Below, in pieces: positions 27,074 through 37,604 of a stretch of DNA of 64,000 nucleotides. The notes under the pieces were generated by a model. The model ran no database searches. It saw only the letters and a list, made by a program, of their open reading frames with translations, and had not been told where the DNA came from. Position numbers and translations under genes: made by a program. Location: the NCBI RefSeq assembly GCF_040438925.1, contig NZ_CP159258.1:62001-126000 (forward strand). Reading direction: 5' to 3'. This DNA comes from Pseudomonas sp. MYb327 (GTDB lineage: Bacteria > Pseudomonadota > Gammaproteobacteria > Pseudomonadales > Pseudomonadaceae). The first letter of the stretch is position 1. Each line of letters starts with the position of its first letter.

Positions 27074-28564
27074 TCAGAAGCGCCAGATCACGTCGATGAA
27101 CGCGCGGTGCATGTACGAATCGACTTCTTTGCCGTAGGCATCGCCGGGCTTGAACACACCGCCACGCAAACGCACCAGGGCCGAAGGCTCATCGATCTTC
27201 TGGCTCAATGCAGCCGGCAACAGGCCTTGTTTGAAGTACTTGGTGACCACCAGATCCATCTCCTGGCCGAGGTCTTTTTCACCATCGTTCAGTGGCAGGG
27301 AGGTGCTGGAAAGGATCGCGCCGGTCACGTCGTCGGTGTTGTTCTGCACGGCGTCGATGCCGTTGCTGCCGACTGGCTTGTTGCCGTCGACGCGCCAGAA
27401 TTTGTGGTAGATCAGGCTGGCGTCGTATTCGTCGTTAAGCATCCACGAACCGAACAGCGTGGCCGATTGCATGTTGTTCATTTCGCCACGGAAGGCCTCG
27501 CCGAAACGATGCACGCGCGAGCGGGTACCGGTGTAGTTCGAGCGGTTGCTTTCCAGGCCGTTCTGTTCGTAATCCTCGCTGGCGCGGGCGTAGGCCGCAC
27601 CGACTTGCCACTGCGGATCGAGGCGCAGGCGCACTCCGAGGTCGGTGGCCCAGCCGTCGACATCGCCGCTGCGCTTGGCTTGCGCGGGTGCGGTGCCATC
27701 GGCGTTCAACGGGTTGACCGTGTCGCGGTCGCCGCTCATGCCGGTGATGCTGCCCCAGTAATTGACGGTGTTGGTGTTGCGCCAGTTGTAGGCATCGCTG
27801 TTGGCCTGCAGGCCCAGCCAGCTGATGTCGCCGTTCTGTTTCTTATCCAGTGAATCAGCGGGAACGCCAGGTTCGGCATAGTCGAGCTTGCCGTCATCGT
27901 GGGTGTGATGACCGCGAATGCCGGCCCAGTGACCCGGGGTCCATTGGTACTCGGCATCGGCGAAAGCGTGCAGGCGATCCTTGTCTTCGGGGGCCAGCTC
28001 TTTCAGGTCAGTGCGGTACTCGCTGAAGCGTTCGGCGATACCGGCATTGGCGCGCAACAGGGTGGTGTCGAAGGTCCAGTTCAAGGCTTCGATGTTGGTG
28101 TCGCGCCATTGACCGTCGTCGTTGTGCAGGCGCTGACGACCGAATTTCAGGATCTCGCCAGGGTAGGGCGTGAAGCCGCTGTAGCCGACCCAGAACTCGC
28201 GCATCGCCAAGTAGTTTTTCTTGGTCTTGCGGTCATCGTTGTCGGTGTTCTGCGTGCCGTCGCTGCCGGATTGCTGCAGGGTGTCGGTCTCGATGATGTC
28301 GGTGGACGTCACCGCCTGACCCATCGCGTAGCCGCTCCATGCACCGCTTTCGCCATAGACCCAAGGGCGAAGGTCGAGGCCGACGCCGTTGACGTCGCCG
28401 CCGCCCTGGGTACCGAGGTCACGGTCGTCTTCGGACTGGCCGGTGATTTTCACGTCCAGGCCGAAGTTCTTGGTTTCTTCCGTCATCGCGGCCAGTGTCG
28501 GGCAGGACCAGATCAATGCGAACGTCAGGCCGATACCGGCCTTCATGAATGGATTCAACTTCAT
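27074..28564 (-). CDS. algE: AlgE, outer-membrane alginate export porin
   Basis: Beta-barrel secretin for alginate, 496 residues. Signal peptide [21 protein letters not shown]; alternating polar and hydrophobic strands throughout, Arg/Asp-rich loops ([20 protein letters not shown]) and a terminal aromatic residue (FIDVIWRF) needed for barrel insertion. Text such as [20 protein letters not shown] matches the family. Its start overlaps the algK stop by 4 bases. Confidence 0.96.
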   Translation of the reverse strand: MKLNPFMKAGIGLTFALIWSCPTLAAMTEETKNFGLDVKITGQSEDDRDLGTQGGGDVNGVGLDLRPWVYGESGAWSGYAMGQAVTSTDIIETDTLQQSGSDGTQNTDNDDRKTKKNYLAMREFWVGYSGFTPYPGEILKFGRQRLHNDDGQWRDTNIEALNWTFDTTLLRANAGIAERFSEYRTDLKELAPEDKDRLHAFADAEYQWTPGHWAGIRGHHTHDDGKLDYAEPGVPADSLDKKQNGDISWLGLQANSDAYNWRNTNTVNYWGSITGMSGDRDTVNPLNADGTAPAQAKRSGDVDGWATDLGVRLRLDPQWQVGAAYARASEDYEQNGLESNRSNYTGTRSRVHRFGEAFRGEMNNMQSATLFGSWMLNDEYDASLIYHKFWRVDGNKPVGSNGIDAVQNNTDDVTGAILSSTSLPLNDGEKDLGQEMDLVVTKYFKQGLLPAALSQKIDEPSALVRLRGGVFKPGDAYGKEVDSYMHRAFIDVIWRF

Positions 28565-30072
28565 AGGGATTCCTCACCGCCTTCTTCTTGCAGGGCGTGC
28601 AGTTGCAGCGTGTTCTGGCTCAAGGCACCACGAGTTGCCTGTTCTTGTTTCAACAGACGCTGTGCCTCGGCGAGCTGCGCAGGCGGCAGTTGAGCTTCGA
28701 GTGTTTGCGCAAGCTCGGTGGCTTGCGGGGTGTTCTGGGCCTTGGCCAATTGGCTGAAGACGTACGCATTGAGCGGGTCAGGCTTGGTGCCTTTGCCTTG
28801 GGAAAACAGTTGGGCAATGGCGAAGTCAGCGCTGTTCTGGCCGTTGCGTGCGGCGGTCAGCAGGTGATCCAGCGCTTTCTGCGGATAGACCTTGCCCAGG
28901 TAGCCACGGCGATAGATCTGGCCGAGGTAATAGTCGGCGGCGACTTCGCGGCCGACGGCTTTCTGGAAGTGTTCTTCGGCGACCTTGGCGTCGGCCGGAA
29001 CCATCTTGCCTTCGTAGTAGAGCTTGCCCAGCAACAGCTCGGCGCGCGGCTGGTCGGCAGCACGGCCGTTGTCCAGGTACTTCATCATCTGGTCGACATC
29101 GCCGAGTTCCGGGAAGTCGTAAAGCAGTTGCGCCAGGCTGACCCAGGAAGCGGGGTAGCCGGGGGCGATGTCTTCGAACAGCGATTGCGCGGTTTTTTCG
29201 TCGGTCTTGCCCAGGCTCGCATCGCCCAGTACGCGAGCCACACTGTCCACTCGTTGAGCGCTGACGGTGCCGCGACTGTGTGCCGCTTGCATCTGCTTGA
29301 TCAGCTCGGCTTGTTGTTCGGCTTTACCTTGTTTCTGGTAGACCGTGGCCAGTTCGACGTAGCAGATGTCGGTGGTATTCAGCGCCGCTTTGCAGATGCT
29401 TTCGACCTCGTCGAGGTGCTGGTCGTAGGTGCCTTGGGTGCGATAGAGCAGCACTTGCGCCAGACCCGCTTCCGGTTTGCCTTCGGCGCGCCATTGGCTG
29501 ATTTGCTGTTGCGCATTCACGTTGGGAAAACTGTGCGGGTATTGCAGGTACAGCATCGCCAACGGGATCAGGGTGTTGCCTTCGCCGGCGGCCGAGGCCT
29601 TTTTCAACAGGCCTTCGGCTTCGTGCTGTTCAGCTTCGGTAGAACCGGGCTTGGCCACCAGCAGACGACCGAGTCGCGCCTGGGCACGCGGCGAAACACT
29701 GGCGGCGGCGCGGTAAGTCGCTTCGGCCTGTTTCATCTGCGCCGGGTCGCGGCTGTCGACTTGAATGTCAGCCAGACCGACCTGGGCTTCGCTGTAGCCC
29801 AGGTCTGCCAGTTGCTGGTAATTCGCCGCCGCGGTGGCGGTATCGCCACGCTTGAGGGCTTCGTTGGCCAGACGTTGGTCTGGCAGGCCGGCGCAACCGG
29901 CGAGGCTGACTGCCAAAGCCAGCGAGCACACCACATGCCCCCTGTAGGAGCTGGCTTGCCAGCGATTCAGGCGCTGCGGTGCATCAGGTAAACCAGGTTG
30001 AACCGATCGCTGGCAAGCCAGCTCCCACAGGGATCTCGGTGTTCTCAGGAGACTGATGATAGTCACGGGCAT
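28561..30072 (-). CDS. algK: AlgK, outer-membrane TPR lipoprotein; signal peptide interrupted by a REP element
   Basis: Lipoprotein scaffold that localises AlgE and binds the periplasmic export complex. The mature part is a Sel1/TPR superhelix (e.g. [56 protein letters not shown]). The lipobox AVSLAGC is intact. Between an N-terminal [14 protein letters not shown] and the hydrophobic [12 protein letters not shown], a REP palindrome (29941-30031) is translated in frame (LWELACQRS ... RWQASSYRG), giving a leader of about 60 residues instead of 20-30. ATG 30072 has GGAGG only 2 bases upstream; GTG 30066 is better spaced (8). A third option is a GTG pair near 29934 after a REP-derived AGGGGG, giving a leader without basic residues. 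Which start works is unclear. Confidence 0.9.
   Translation of the reverse strand: MPVTIISLLRTPRSLWELACQRSVQPGLPDAPQRLNRWQASSYRGHVVCSLALAVSLAGCAGLPDQRLANEALKRGDTATAAANYQQLADLGYSEAQVGLADIQVDSRDPAQMKQAEATYRAAASVSPRAQARLGRLLVAKPGSTEAEQHEAEGLLKKASAAGEGNTLIPLAMLYLQYPHSFPNVNAQQQISQWRAEGKPEAGLAQVLLYRTQGTYDQHLDEVESICKAALNTTDICYVELATVYQKQGKAEQQAELIKQMQAAHSRGTVSAQRVDSVARVLGDASLGKTDEKTAQSLFEDIAPGYPASWVSLAQLLYDFPELGDVDQMMKYLDNGRAADQPRAELLLGKLYYEGKMVPADAKVAEEHFQKAVGREVAADYYLGQIYRRGYLGKVYPQKALDHLLTAARNGQNSADFAIAQLFSQGKGTKPDPLNAYVFSQLAKAQNTPQATELAQTLEAQLPPAQLAEAQRLLKQEQATRGALSQNTLQLHALQEEGGEESL
29941..30031. repeat. REP palindrome inside the 5' coding region of algK
   Basis: Arms cctgtaggagctggcttgcc and ggcaagccagctcccacagg around a central loop. 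Unlike the other REP copies it lies inside an open reading frame, which stays open through it. It sits between alg44 and the lipobox codons of algK. Confidence 0.88.
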
Positions 30073-30081
30073 GTCCTCCGG

Positions 30082-31251
30082 TTACAGACCAGCAGCCATG
30101 GCTTTATCGATCAGCCAGTTCAAGTTCGGGCCACGGTCGCTGCTCACTTCCACCGGGCGACCGGCGAGGGCGCTGTCGAGTGCTTCGTCAGGCTGGATCA
30201 GGACGCGGATGTCGGACGACAAATCGGCGCTTTTCAGGCTGGTGCTGCTGACGATCTTGCCGGTGCGGGTCTTGTCTTCGCCGGCGATCTGGAAGCGCAC
30301 CGGGGCGCCTGGCAGCACGTCGCCGAACTGGCGGTAGGAGAAGCGCGCTTCGACGTTGGCTTCGGTATTGCGCGGCACCAGTTGGAAGATCACGTCGCCC
30401 TTGCTGGCGTACTGACCGTTGGCGACCATCTGCTGGGCCACGGTGCAGTCGCACGGCGAGGTCAGGGTGCCGGTCATTTGCTTGCCGAACAGTTCTTCAA
30501 CCTTGGCCGGGGCCAGTTGATCGCCTTCCAGATGACCCTTGAGCACGTCGAGCATGCTGGTGCTGAAGGTCGCCAGCGGTGCACCTTTGGCGGCCACGCC
30601 ATCGGATTTCACCAGGCTCTGCACGGTACCGTCGCGCGGCATGGTGATGTTCACACCGGGCACGCTGACCAGGCCGGCCTGGGCGTGGCTGACGAAGTAC
30701 ATGCCGTACACCGACTTGAAGATGAAGCCGAACGCGACCAGGCCAACCACGAAAATCCCCAGGCTGAAGGTCACGGCTTTCATGCGCCCGAACGCGCTCA
30801 TGCCGTGGCCGCCGTCCTTGATCTTGCGCGCCTTGGTGAAGTTGTCGCGCTGCAGGGTTGCCAGCACTTCACCGATGGTGACGATGTCACCGGCCAGGTG
30901 CGAAGTGATCAGGTGACGCAGGGTCGAGATGTCTTGCGGTTCCAGGTTCTGGAACATGCAACCGGTACGGCCGGTCTCGCGATCGTAGGAGCGCACCTGC
31001 AACTCGACGTCCATGGCCAGGCCGAGGTTGTCGATGACGAATTGCAGACGGGCCTTGTACTTGTCGCCGATCTTCAATGGCAGTTGACCGGCGTTGAAGG
31101 CCAGGCCACCGGCGGACAGGTCGATCACTCGCGCCTCGACCGGCGTACGGTCGGGACCGAAGAAACGCAGCTTGGCCGGGATTTTCACGCGGGCGTGTTG
31201 GCGCTGGGCTTCGGATTCATGCACTACGTTGGCGTTGACGGCGGTATTCAT
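30082..31251 (-). CDS. alg44: Alg44, c-di-GMP-binding alginate polymerisation protein
   Basis: Inner-membrane protein of 389 residues that activates the polymerase Alg8 on binding c-di-GMP. The N-terminal cytoplasmic PilZ domain keeps the ligand residues known for this protein: Arg17 and Arg21 (QRQHAR), Asp44 and Ser46 (DLSAGG). One membrane helix follows (AVTFSLGIFVVGLVAFGFIF, about 160-180). The periplasmic part is adaptor-like with lipoyl-type halves (PRDGTVQSLVKSDG, PCDCTVAQQMVANG). It starts 36 bases after alg8 and ends 9 bases before algK. Confidence 0.97.
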   Translation of the reverse strand: MNTAVNANVVHESEAQRQHARVKIPAKLRFFGPDRTPVEARVIDLSAGGLAFNAGQLPLKIGDKYKARLQFVIDNLGLAMDVELQVRSYDRETGRTGCMFQNLEPQDISTLRHLITSHLAGDIVTIGEVLATLQRDNFTKARKIKDGGHGMSAFGRMKAVTFSLGIFVVGLVAFGFIFKSVYGMYFVSHAQAGLVSVPGVNITMPRDGTVQSLVKSDGVAAKGAPLATFSTSMLDVLKGHLEGDQLAPAKVEELFGKQMTGTLTSPCDCTVAQQMVANGQYASKGDVIFQLVPRNTEANVEARFSYRQFGDVLPGAPVRFQIAGEDKTRTGKIVSSTSLKSADLSSDIRVLIQPDEALDSALAGRPVEVSSDRGPNLNWLIDKAMAAGL

Positions 31252-31287
31252 AGGGGCGGTTTCCTTGTTAATTCAATAAGGGGGCGG

Positions 31288-32769
31288 TCAGACCATCATC
31301 AGCAGCACGGCGACAAAAATGCTGCCGGCGGAGAAGGTCATGGTCCGAGACGACCAGGTGTTGAACCAACGTTGAAAGCTGGCGAGATCACGGGTCAGGG
31401 AAGTGGGCTGGCGAGTCCAGGACTGTTGGTCGAGGCGGAAGAACACGTAGATCTTCACCAGCGCGCCAACGATCTGGTTGTAATAGAGAATCGCGGGGTA
31501 GGCCGGGCCGATCCGGTGACCTGAGCAGGACAGCAACAGTGTCAGGATCAGGCGGGTAATGCCGATCCACAGCAGGTACACCAGGATGAACGCGGTGCCG
31601 TACTTGAAGCTGGCGATGATCGCCACGGTCAGGCCCAGCAGCGAAGTCCACATCGAGACGCGCTGATCGAACAGCACCACCGAGGTGAAGGCGCCAAGGC
31701 GTTTGACGCCCAGGCCGAGTGCACGCGAGTTCTGCCGCAGGTTGTTGCCGTACCAGCGGAACATCAGTTTGCGACTGGCCTTGATGAAGCTTTTTTCCGG
31801 TGGATGTTCGACGGTGTTGATCGCGGCATCAGGCACGTAGAACGTGTCGTAACCCAGGCGCATCAGGCTGAACCAGCTCGATTTGTCGTCGCCGGTCAGG
31901 AACTTGAAACGACCCAGGCGCCAGTGTTGCAGCGAGTCGCTTTCCACGTCGGCGATGAATTCCGGGTTGGTGACCACGGTAGCACGGAACACCGACATGC
32001 GTCCGGTCATGGTCAGCACGCGCTTGGACAGGGCCATCGAGCACATGTTGATGTGACGCTGGGCGAAACGCAGCTTGTGCCATTCGCTCATGATGTAGCC
32101 GCCGCGCACTTCGCAGAACTCGTTGGTGGTCAGGCCGCCGACGTTGCCAAACAGCTGGAACCACGGCACGGTCTTGCGCACTACACCTTCGCCGAGCACG
32201 GTGTCGCCATCGATCACGGCGACCACGGCGCGGTCATCCGGCAAGTGACGGGAAATGGCGCGGAAACCGTAGGCCAGGCCATCGCGTTTGCCGGTGCCGG
32301 GGATGCGCACGAAGTCGAGTTTTACGTGCGGTGGCGGGTTCATCCGCTTCCACAGACTCTTCACCAGCAGCTCGTCGGACATTTCCACGATGGAGCAGAC
32401 CATGGTGGTCGGCAGGCCGCAGTCGATGGCTTCGCGGATCACCGAGCTGTAGACCTGCGCGGTGGTCAGGGCGTCGATGCGGAAACTGGTGACCATCAGG
32501 AAGACGTGGGAAGGGTCCGCCGCTTTGCCCAGCTTGCGCACTTTGCGCCGCAGGTGCGGGTAGACCACGTACAGAAACAGCATGCCGCGCAGAAAGTGCG
32601 TGGCACCCATCGAGTAGCGCCAGATACCGACGATACCAATCAGGAAAATGAAATCCTTCGACTCGGAGTCGAACGTGGACACAGGCAACGCCATGGCGAT
32701 GCCCATCAATAAACTCAAGTAAAACAGCCAACCGGCGGCCTGGAGTAGGCCGTGCTTTAGCCTGTGCAT
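31288..32769 (-). CDS. alg8: Alg8, alginate polymerase (family 2 glycosyltransferase)
   Basis: Membrane glycosyltransferase of 493 residues polymerising mannuronate from GDP-mannuronic acid. Membrane helices at the N-terminus ([20 protein letters not shown]) and C-terminus flank a GT-2 domain with the Asp motifs [11 protein letters not shown] and DVESDS and a WYGNNLRQN motif in place of the usual QxxRW. ATG 32769 has AGGA 8 bases upstream; the upstream open frame only reads through the REP element in the algD-alg8 gap. Confidence 0.97.
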   Translation of the reverse strand: MHRLKHGLLQAAGWLFYLSLLMGIAMALPVSTFDSESKDFIFLIGIVGIWRYSMGATHFLRGMLFLYVVYPHLRRKVRKLGKAADPSHVFLMVTSFRIDALTTAQVYSSVIREAIDCGLPTTMVCSIVEMSDELLVKSLWKRMNPPPHVKLDFVRIPGTGKRDGLAYGFRAISRHLPDDRAVVAVIDGDTVLGEGVVRKTVPWFQLFGNVGGLTTNEFCEVRGGYIMSEWHKLRFAQRHINMCSMALSKRVLTMTGRMSVFRATVVTNPEFIADVESDSLQHWRLGRFKFLTGDDKSSWFSLMRLGYDTFYVPDAAINTVEHPPEKSFIKASRKLMFRWYGNNLRQNSRALGLGVKRLGAFTSVVLFDQRVSMWTSLLGLTVAIIASFKYGTAFILVYLLWIGITRLILTLLLSCSGHRIGPAYPAILYYNQIVGALVKIYVFFRLDQQSWTRQPTSLTRDLASFQRWFNTWSSRTMTFSAGSIFVAVLLMMV

Positions 32770-32807
32770 AATCGGAATCCTAAAGTCAGTTGCAAGTCTC
32801 GCGCCCC

Positions 32808-32888
32808 CTGTAGGAGTCGGCGCCCGCTTGCGGCTTGCCGGCGATGGCGATCTCAGGTACGCCATCGCTGGCAAGCCAGCTCCTACAG
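32808..32888. repeat. REP palindrome in the algD-alg8 gap, with an extra half unit
   Basis: Arms ctgtaggag...gcttgccggcgatgg and ccatcgctggcaagccagctcctacag; the left arm carries a small internal duplication (tcggcgcccgcttgcggcttg). A lone half unit (agagccggcttgccggcaat) follows at about 32905-32926. It lies in the alginate transcript after the highly expressed algD. Confidence 0.88.
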
Positions 32889-32953
32889 ATTTGTGGTGAA
32901 TGTGTAAGAGCCGGCTTGCCGGCAATCGGCGCGAAGCGCTTACAACCTGCCGG

Positions 32954-34270
32954 TTACCAGCAGATGCCTTCGGTCCGGCCAGTCACGCTGGTGGCCTTGG
33001 ACATGAAGCCAACCAGGTCGATCACTTGCTTGCCGTGAGGAACGTTCTGCACCAGGGAGCGGAATTTCTCGTCACGGTTGCCGAGGATGATCACGTCGGA
33101 GTTGTTGATCACGTCGTCAAAGTCAGCGTTGAGCAACGACGAAACGTGCGGGATCTTCGACTCGATGTAGTCCTTGTTCGCACCGTGGACACGGGCGTAC
33201 TCGACGTTGCTGTCGTAGATGCTCAGATCGAAACCCTTGCCGATCAGCATTTCTGCCAGATCAACCAGCGGGCTTTCGCGCAGGTCGTCGGTGCCGGCCT
33301 TGAAGCTCAGGCCCAGCAAGGCGACTTTGCGTTTGTCGTGGCTTTCGACGATGTCGAAGGCGTTCTGTACCTGGGACTCGTTGCTGCGCATCAGCGAGTT
33401 GAGCAGCGGCGCTTCTACGTCCAGGGAACCGGCGCGGTAGGTCAGGGCACGCACGTCTTTCGGCAGGCACGAGCCGCCGAAGGCGAAACCCGGGCGCATG
33501 TAGTACTGGGACAGGTTCAGGGTCTTGTCCTGGCAAACCACGTCCATCACTTCACGACCGTCGACACCGACAGCCTTGGCGATGTTGCCGATCTCGTTGG
33601 CGAAGGTCACCTTGGTGGCGTGCCATACGTTGCAGGTGTACTTGATCATCTCGGCAACGGCGATGTCCTTGCGGATGATCGGTGCGTCGAGCTCTTCGTA
33701 CAGCGATTGCAGAACGTCACCGGACGCTTTGTCGAACTCGCCGATGACGGTCATTGGCGGCTGATCGTAGTCGGCGATGGCAGTGCTTTCGCGCAGAAAC
33801 TCAGGGTTCACCGCAACACCGAAATCAACACCGGCCTTCTTGCCGGAGCAGTCTTCGAGGATCGGGATTACCACGTTGGCCACGGTGCCCGGCAGTACGG
33901 TGCTGCGCACCACGATGGTGTGGCGGGTGGTCTTGTCACGCAGGACAAAACCGATCTCGCGGCACACGGCTTCGATGTAGTTCAGTTCCAGGTCGCCGTT
34001 CTTCTTGCTCGGCGTGCCGACGCAGATCATCGACAGATCGGTGTCACGAATCGCCTCGGCGAAGTTGGTCGTGCCACGCAGGCGGCCCGTCTGAATACCT
34101 TGCGCCAGAAGTTCACCCAGGCCCGGTTCAACGATCGGCGATTTGCCGGCATTGATCATATCGATCTTGTCTTTGGCAACATCTACGCCAACGACGTCAT
34201 GGCCCCGTGCAGACAGGCAACCGGCACATACTGCGCCAACGTAACCCAAACCAAATATGCTGATGCGCAT
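32954..34270 (-). CDS. algD: AlgD, GDP-mannose 6-dehydrogenase
   Basis: First gene of the alginate operon; oxidises GDP-mannose to GDP-mannuronic acid with two NAD+, the committed step. 438 residues. NAD-binding Rossmann motif [19 protein letters not shown] at the N-terminus, the active-site Cys in [25 protein letters not shown] and [14 protein letters not shown] text (here [11 protein letters not shown]), and the conserved C-terminus EGICW. ATG 34270 gives the known N-terminus MRISIFGLG and has GAGG 9 bases upstream. Expression is expected from an AlgU-dependent promoter far upstream; see the region entry. Confidence 0.98.
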   Translation of the reverse strand: MRISIFGLGYVGAVCAGCLSARGHDVVGVDVAKDKIDMINAGKSPIVEPGLGELLAQGIQTGRLRGTTNFAEAIRDTDLSMICVGTPSKKNGDLELNYIEAVCREIGFVLRDKTTRHTIVVRSTVLPGTVANVVIPILEDCSGKKAGVDFGVAVNPEFLRESTAIADYDQPPMTVIGEFDKASGDVLQSLYEELDAPIIRKDIAVAEMIKYTCNVWHATKVTFANEIGNIAKAVGVDGREVMDVVCQDKTLNLSQYYMRPGFAFGGSCLPKDVRALTYRAGSLDVEAPLLNSLMRSNESQVQNAFDIVESHDKRKVALLGLSFKAGTDDLRESPLVDLAEMLIGKGFDLSIYDSNVEYARVHGANKDYIESKIPHVSSLLNADFDDVINNSDVIILGNRDEKFRSLVQNVPHGKQVIDLVGFMSKATSVTGRTEGICW

Positions 34271-34294
34271 CGCAATTACCTCTGTATAGATCAA

Positions 34295-35038
34295 GCCACT
34301 AGATGGCCGGAGTTAATGGTGTTCAGCGTTTATAGTGCACTCGCTAGTGCTGCTTACAGGCGCAACAATGCCGTGTGCTGGCATATAAGTTATGAGTGTC
34401 TAAATAAGTGCACCCAAGGTGTGCGTAACTAAGTCTTATTGTTATGACTTGCCCTGTTATGCAGCTAATCCTCTATTCAGAAGATGCTCGTGCAATGATC
34501 TTGCGCGCTCAATGCCAGGCTGGAAGCCCTTAAATCAAGCGGTTGGGTGCTCGAGTGAGCACGTTTATAGGGGCGCTGCCATGGCCTAGTAGGGGATAGC
34601 CATTGAGCGTTATCTCCTGTCCGTTTTGTGTTGCCCAAATCAGGGATTAGTCAGCCGAAGTTAATATGACAACTTCGCTACATGAATCTCTGCTTTGCGT
34701 AAGTTTTCTCCTACAACCTCTGTGAGAATCGTTACCGGTGGTATGAGCGGTGCATTTGGACATAGTTCCGATCCGCTCATCATGAAATCTGAAATTTTTT
34801 GAAATATTGAGAAAGATGGCACTGCTCTCATATTGATAGCACTTGCCGTTTCGCCCTTTGTATATAGGCGGATTATCGAAGGGGATAGTTTTTTGCCACT
34901 ACTGATAAAAATTTTCAGTGCCACTACTGAAAAAAAAGATCGAAGTCGAGTGAAACTAAAGTTAGAAAATAGACTGATGGGTTTCTGGCGCCATAAAAAT
35001 GGCGAAAAAAGCAGGGGGAGAAGGGGGGATCAATGGGC
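34295..35038. other. Long AT-rich non-coding region upstream of algD
   Basis: About 740 bases without a convincing gene, markedly more AT-rich than its surroundings. In other pseudomonads the algD promoter and its distant AlgR/AmrZ sites occupy this position. I could not find a clean GAACTT-N16-TCTGA AlgU promoter on the minus strand; TAACTT at 34658-34663 is the nearest -35-like match but lacks a well-spaced -10. Visible structures are an inverted repeat CGAAGTT-N8-AACTTCG (34656-34677) and a direct repeat tgccactactga (34894-34905 and 34919-34930) that flanks an ACTGA/TCAGT palindrome. A minus-strand open frame of 87 codons (34661-34924) has no recognisable features. Confidence 0.6.
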
Positions 35039-35068
35039 GGCGCACGACGCTTTTTGACGTCGTGCGCC
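35039..35068. terminator. Strong hairpin at the 3' end of yaaA
   Basis: Perfect 11-base arms ggcgcacgacg / cgtcgtgcgcc with an 8-base loop, 12 bases past the yaaA stop. There is no T-run on the exit side, so it may protect the 3' end rather than terminate efficiently. Confidence 0.55.
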
Positions 35069-35079
35069 AACCCGGTGCA

Positions 35080-35859
35080 TCACTCTGGTGCGTGATCGCG
35101 CAGGAACACCAGATTGTCCGGTTTAGACTGCTCGGCGCTGTAGCGATAGCCTTGAACGTCGAACCGCTTGAGCGCAGCCGGATCGTTGATGCGCTCTTCA
35201 ATGACGAAGCGGCTCATCATGCCGCGGGCCTTTTTCGCGTAGAAACTGATGATCTTGTACTGACCATTCTTCAGATCCTTGAACTCGGTGTTGATGATGC
35301 GAGCGTTGAGGGCGTTGCGTTTGACCGCCGAGAAGTATTCGTTGGAGGCCAGGTTCAGCAGCACGTCATCGCCTTGATCGGCCAGGGCTTCGTTCAGCCA
35401 TTCGCTGATCCGCGTGCCCCAGAAGGCATAAAGGTCCTTGCCGCGGGCATTGGCCAGTTTGGTGCCCATTTCCAGTCGGTACGGTTGCATCAGGTCCAGC
35501 GGGCGCAGCAGGCCGTACAGGCCGGAGAGCATGCGCAAATGCTGCTGGGCGTAATCGAAATCGGCTTCGCTGAAGGTTTGCGCATTCAGGCCGGTGTACA
35601 CGTCGCCCTTGAATGCCAGCAAAGCCTGCTTAGCATTCTCGGGCGTAAACGCCGGGGTCCAGCTGCCGAAACGCGCGGCGTTGAGCCCGCCGATCTTGTC
35701 GGAGACGTGCATCAACTCGCTGATCTGCGCCGGCGTCAGGTCGCGCAATTGCAGGATCAACTCCTGGGAATGGTCGAGGTATTGCGGCTGGGTGAAACGC
35801 TGGGTCGCCGGCGGTGTTTCGTAATCGAGGGTCTTGGCGGGTGAAATCACCATCAGCAT
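35080..35859 (-). CDS. yaaA: YaaA family peroxide stress protein
   Basis: Soluble protein of 259 residues of the YaaA/DUF328 family, linked in E. coli to limiting iron-dependent damage under peroxide stress. The family opening [14 protein letters not shown] is exact, with further conserved text FNGDVYTGL-like (here [11 protein letters not shown]), [22 protein letters not shown] and [13 protein letters not shown]. The start is ATG 35859 with GGAG 8 bases upstream; the much longer open frame upstream is read-through of intergenic and REP DNA. It stands alone. Confidence 0.93.
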   Translation of the reverse strand: MLMVISPAKTLDYETPPATQRFTQPQYLDHSQELILQLRDLTPAQISELMHVSDKIGGLNAARFGSWTPAFTPENAKQALLAFKGDVYTGLNAQTFSEADFDYAQQHLRMLSGLYGLLRPLDLMQPYRLEMGTKLANARGKDLYAFWGTRISEWLNEALADQGDDVLLNLASNEYFSAVKRNALNARIINTEFKDLKNGQYKIISFYAKKARGMMSRFVIEERINDPAALKRFDVQGYRYSAEQSKPDNLVFLRDHAPE

Positions 35860-35979
35860 GAAGTCGTCTCCTTTAATCGTGGGGGCGATTCTAGGGGGTT
35901 GTCCTTGTTGACTCCAGCTATCGGGGTAATAGGTGATCGGTGGTGTCATGGGACAAGAGATCGACATCATCAACCGAGG

Positions 35980-36062
35980 CCTGTAGGCGCCGGCTTGCTG
36001 GCGAGTCGGACGATGCGGTATTTCAGACACGCTGCCATCGCTGGCAAGCCAGCTCCTGCAGG
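35980..36062. repeat. REP palindrome
   Basis: Arms cctgtaggcgccggcttgctgg and gctggcaagccagctcctgcagg, in the gap between the divergent yaaA and deacetylase-like genes. Confidence 0.85.
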
Positions 36063-36119
36063 GAGAGGCGTTCTCGCGATGATATAGTGCCGCGCGGGTT
36101 TTGTTATGGAGACATCCCA

Positions 36120-37244
36120 TTGCGCATCGCTTTTCTATTATCGGCCTGGCTTTTGAGCTTCGGCGCCATGGCGGCTCCCTCAGACGTGGCGACCCTAGAT
36201 CGAACTACTTGGCCTGAACAGCTCAGCAATCCAACGCTGTTCGACGTGGCCTCGCGCGCGGAGATCCTGATGTTCGCCCACATACTGCTGGCCAGCGAAG
36301 CCCTGGACGAACCGACGCTGGCCCAGCGTTTGGGCTTGCGCAGCATCAACATGGAGTCGATCAACCGTGTGCGCCAGCATATGTGGCAACGCCTGCTGAG
36401 CAACTACAACTTCGCTCAGCAAAGCTGCGATCAGGACGCTTCGTTCTGTTTTCTGGTCGAGGACATGCCGACCCTGCGCGAACAAGCCACCAAGTTTCAG
36501 ATCAGCGAAGACAGCTACTACATCAAGTGGGCCGAGCCGAGCCGTCAGTTTCATACCCAGTACCTGGACGAGCAGTTGCGCAAGGCAGCGCTGTTTCCAC
36601 AAGTCAGCAGTGAAGTCGATCATTTCGGTGACTATGAGCGCAGTGGCGACGGGATGCATGACCGGCTTTTTCTGCTGACCTTCGACAGCGCCGCGAATGC
36701 CATACCGGACAACACAGCCTGGGTCACGGAGTATCTGCGAAAGTCGAATATGAGCGGCACATTCTTCGTCCTCGGCAAGGACATCCAGGCACGTCTGGCC
36801 GAGCGTTCGGTGGCCAGCCTGCAATCGACGTACTCAACGCAGTGTGTCGGCGTGCAGGGGTGGGAATTCCGCTCCCACAGCCATTGGCAGGACTGGCAGG
36901 ATTCGGTACATCGCAGCGCCGAACTGGTTAAAGGCAAACTACCGGAAAACTATGTACCGCTGTTCCGTCCGCCGGATGGCCAGCGCCGGTCCGATGCCGA
37001 AGGCTTCTTCAAGTCCCAGGGCTTGCAGGTGGCGCTGTGGGACATCGATGCCCAGGACGGTGCCGGCAAGCTCAAGGGCAGCCAGAGCGCGCAACGGGTA
37101 CTGACCCTGATGCTGCTGTGGCGCCATGGCGTGATCAACTTCAATGTGAAGCAGGATGGGGTAAAAACGGCGTTGCCCTGGCTGATTACGCACACGGCGC
37201 AAAGCGGCATCGGCTGGGAGGATTGCCAGAGCGGGTTCCAGTGA
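36120..37244 (+). CDS. Polysaccharide deacetylase-like protein with degenerate active site
   Basis: Exported protein of 374 residues. Signal peptide [19 protein letters not shown]; an N-terminal helical region (40-190) and a C-terminal NodB-like domain. NodB motifs can be traced but are altered. Motif 1 is LTFDSAAN instead of TFDDG, so the metal-binding second Asp is Ser. Motif 2 is RSHSHWQDW, with His at the first but not the second ligand position. Motif 3 FRPPDGQRR is normal. It may be an inactive carbohydrate-binding relative. Start TTG 36120 is chosen because GGAG lies 8 bases upstream and it begins the signal peptide exactly; the upstream open frame crosses a REP element. Confidence 0.75.
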   Translation: MRIAFLLSAWLLSFGAMAAPSDVATLDRTTWPEQLSNPTLFDVASRAEILMFAHILLASEALDEPTLAQRLGLRSINMESINRVRQHMWQRLLSNYNFAQQSCDQDASFCFLVEDMPTLREQATKFQISEDSYYIKWAEPSRQFHTQYLDEQLRKAALFPQVSSEVDHFGDYERSGDGMHDRLFLLTFDSAANAIPDNTAWVTEYLRKSNMSGTFFVLGKDIQARLAERSVASLQSTYSTQCVGVQGWEFRSHSHWQDWQDSVHRSAELVKGKLPENYVPLFRPPDGQRRSDAEGFFKSQGLQVALWDIDAQDGAGKLKGSQSAQRVLTLMLLWRHGVINFNVKQDGVKTALPWLITHTAQSGIGWEDCQSGFQ

Positions 37245-37604
37245 AAGCCGGAAGGCGTTTTGCTGAAATCGCGCAATGCCCGTAAACATTGGGCGGGGGG
37301 CGATTTTTGCAGACATTTCGATACAGGCGGACTTCCGACTGTAAACGGGTGATGGCAGTCCGCCAAGTGCTATTGGTCATTCTGAAAAATAAACTTCAAA
37401 AAAACGTCAAAGTGCTTTTTTCTGTCATGTGTTTTGGAGTATTACGAAGACAGACCGCCGAAACCTGCAACACAGGTGGCGTCTTCCAAGACCCAGCTTT
37501 GTATGCAGTTCACTTGAGTCCCCGCAGGTGAGATTCGGCAGTCACTTCGAGGCGCAGCACCGCCAAGGTATTGCGTCGACTGGCTCCCACAAAGGTGACC
37601 GAGT
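37245..37604. other. Intergenic region, deacetylase to PhoH
   Basis: 360 bases with no gene seen. It holds a perfect inverted repeat ggcggact / agtccgcc (37326-37333 and 37357-37364, 23-base loop) and a small palindrome gtcttccaagac near 37482. Either could belong to the 3' end of the upstream message. A decayed REP fragment (tggctcccaca) lies just before phoH. Confidence 0.5.

Noticed and set aside
32769..32925. 52-residue N-terminal extension of Alg8
   Set aside because: It is read through the REP element, and Alg8 family proteins begin at MHRLKHG with a good ribosome site.
34640..34663. TAACTT with a downstream CCTGA as an AlgU promoter for algD
   Set aside because: The spacing is about 13 bases instead of 16-17 and the -10 match is poor.
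34661..34924. 87-codon minus-strand frame upstream of algD
   Set aside because: Lies in AT-rich presumed regulatory DNA, has no recognisable domain and no clear ribosome site; kept only as a remark in the region entry.
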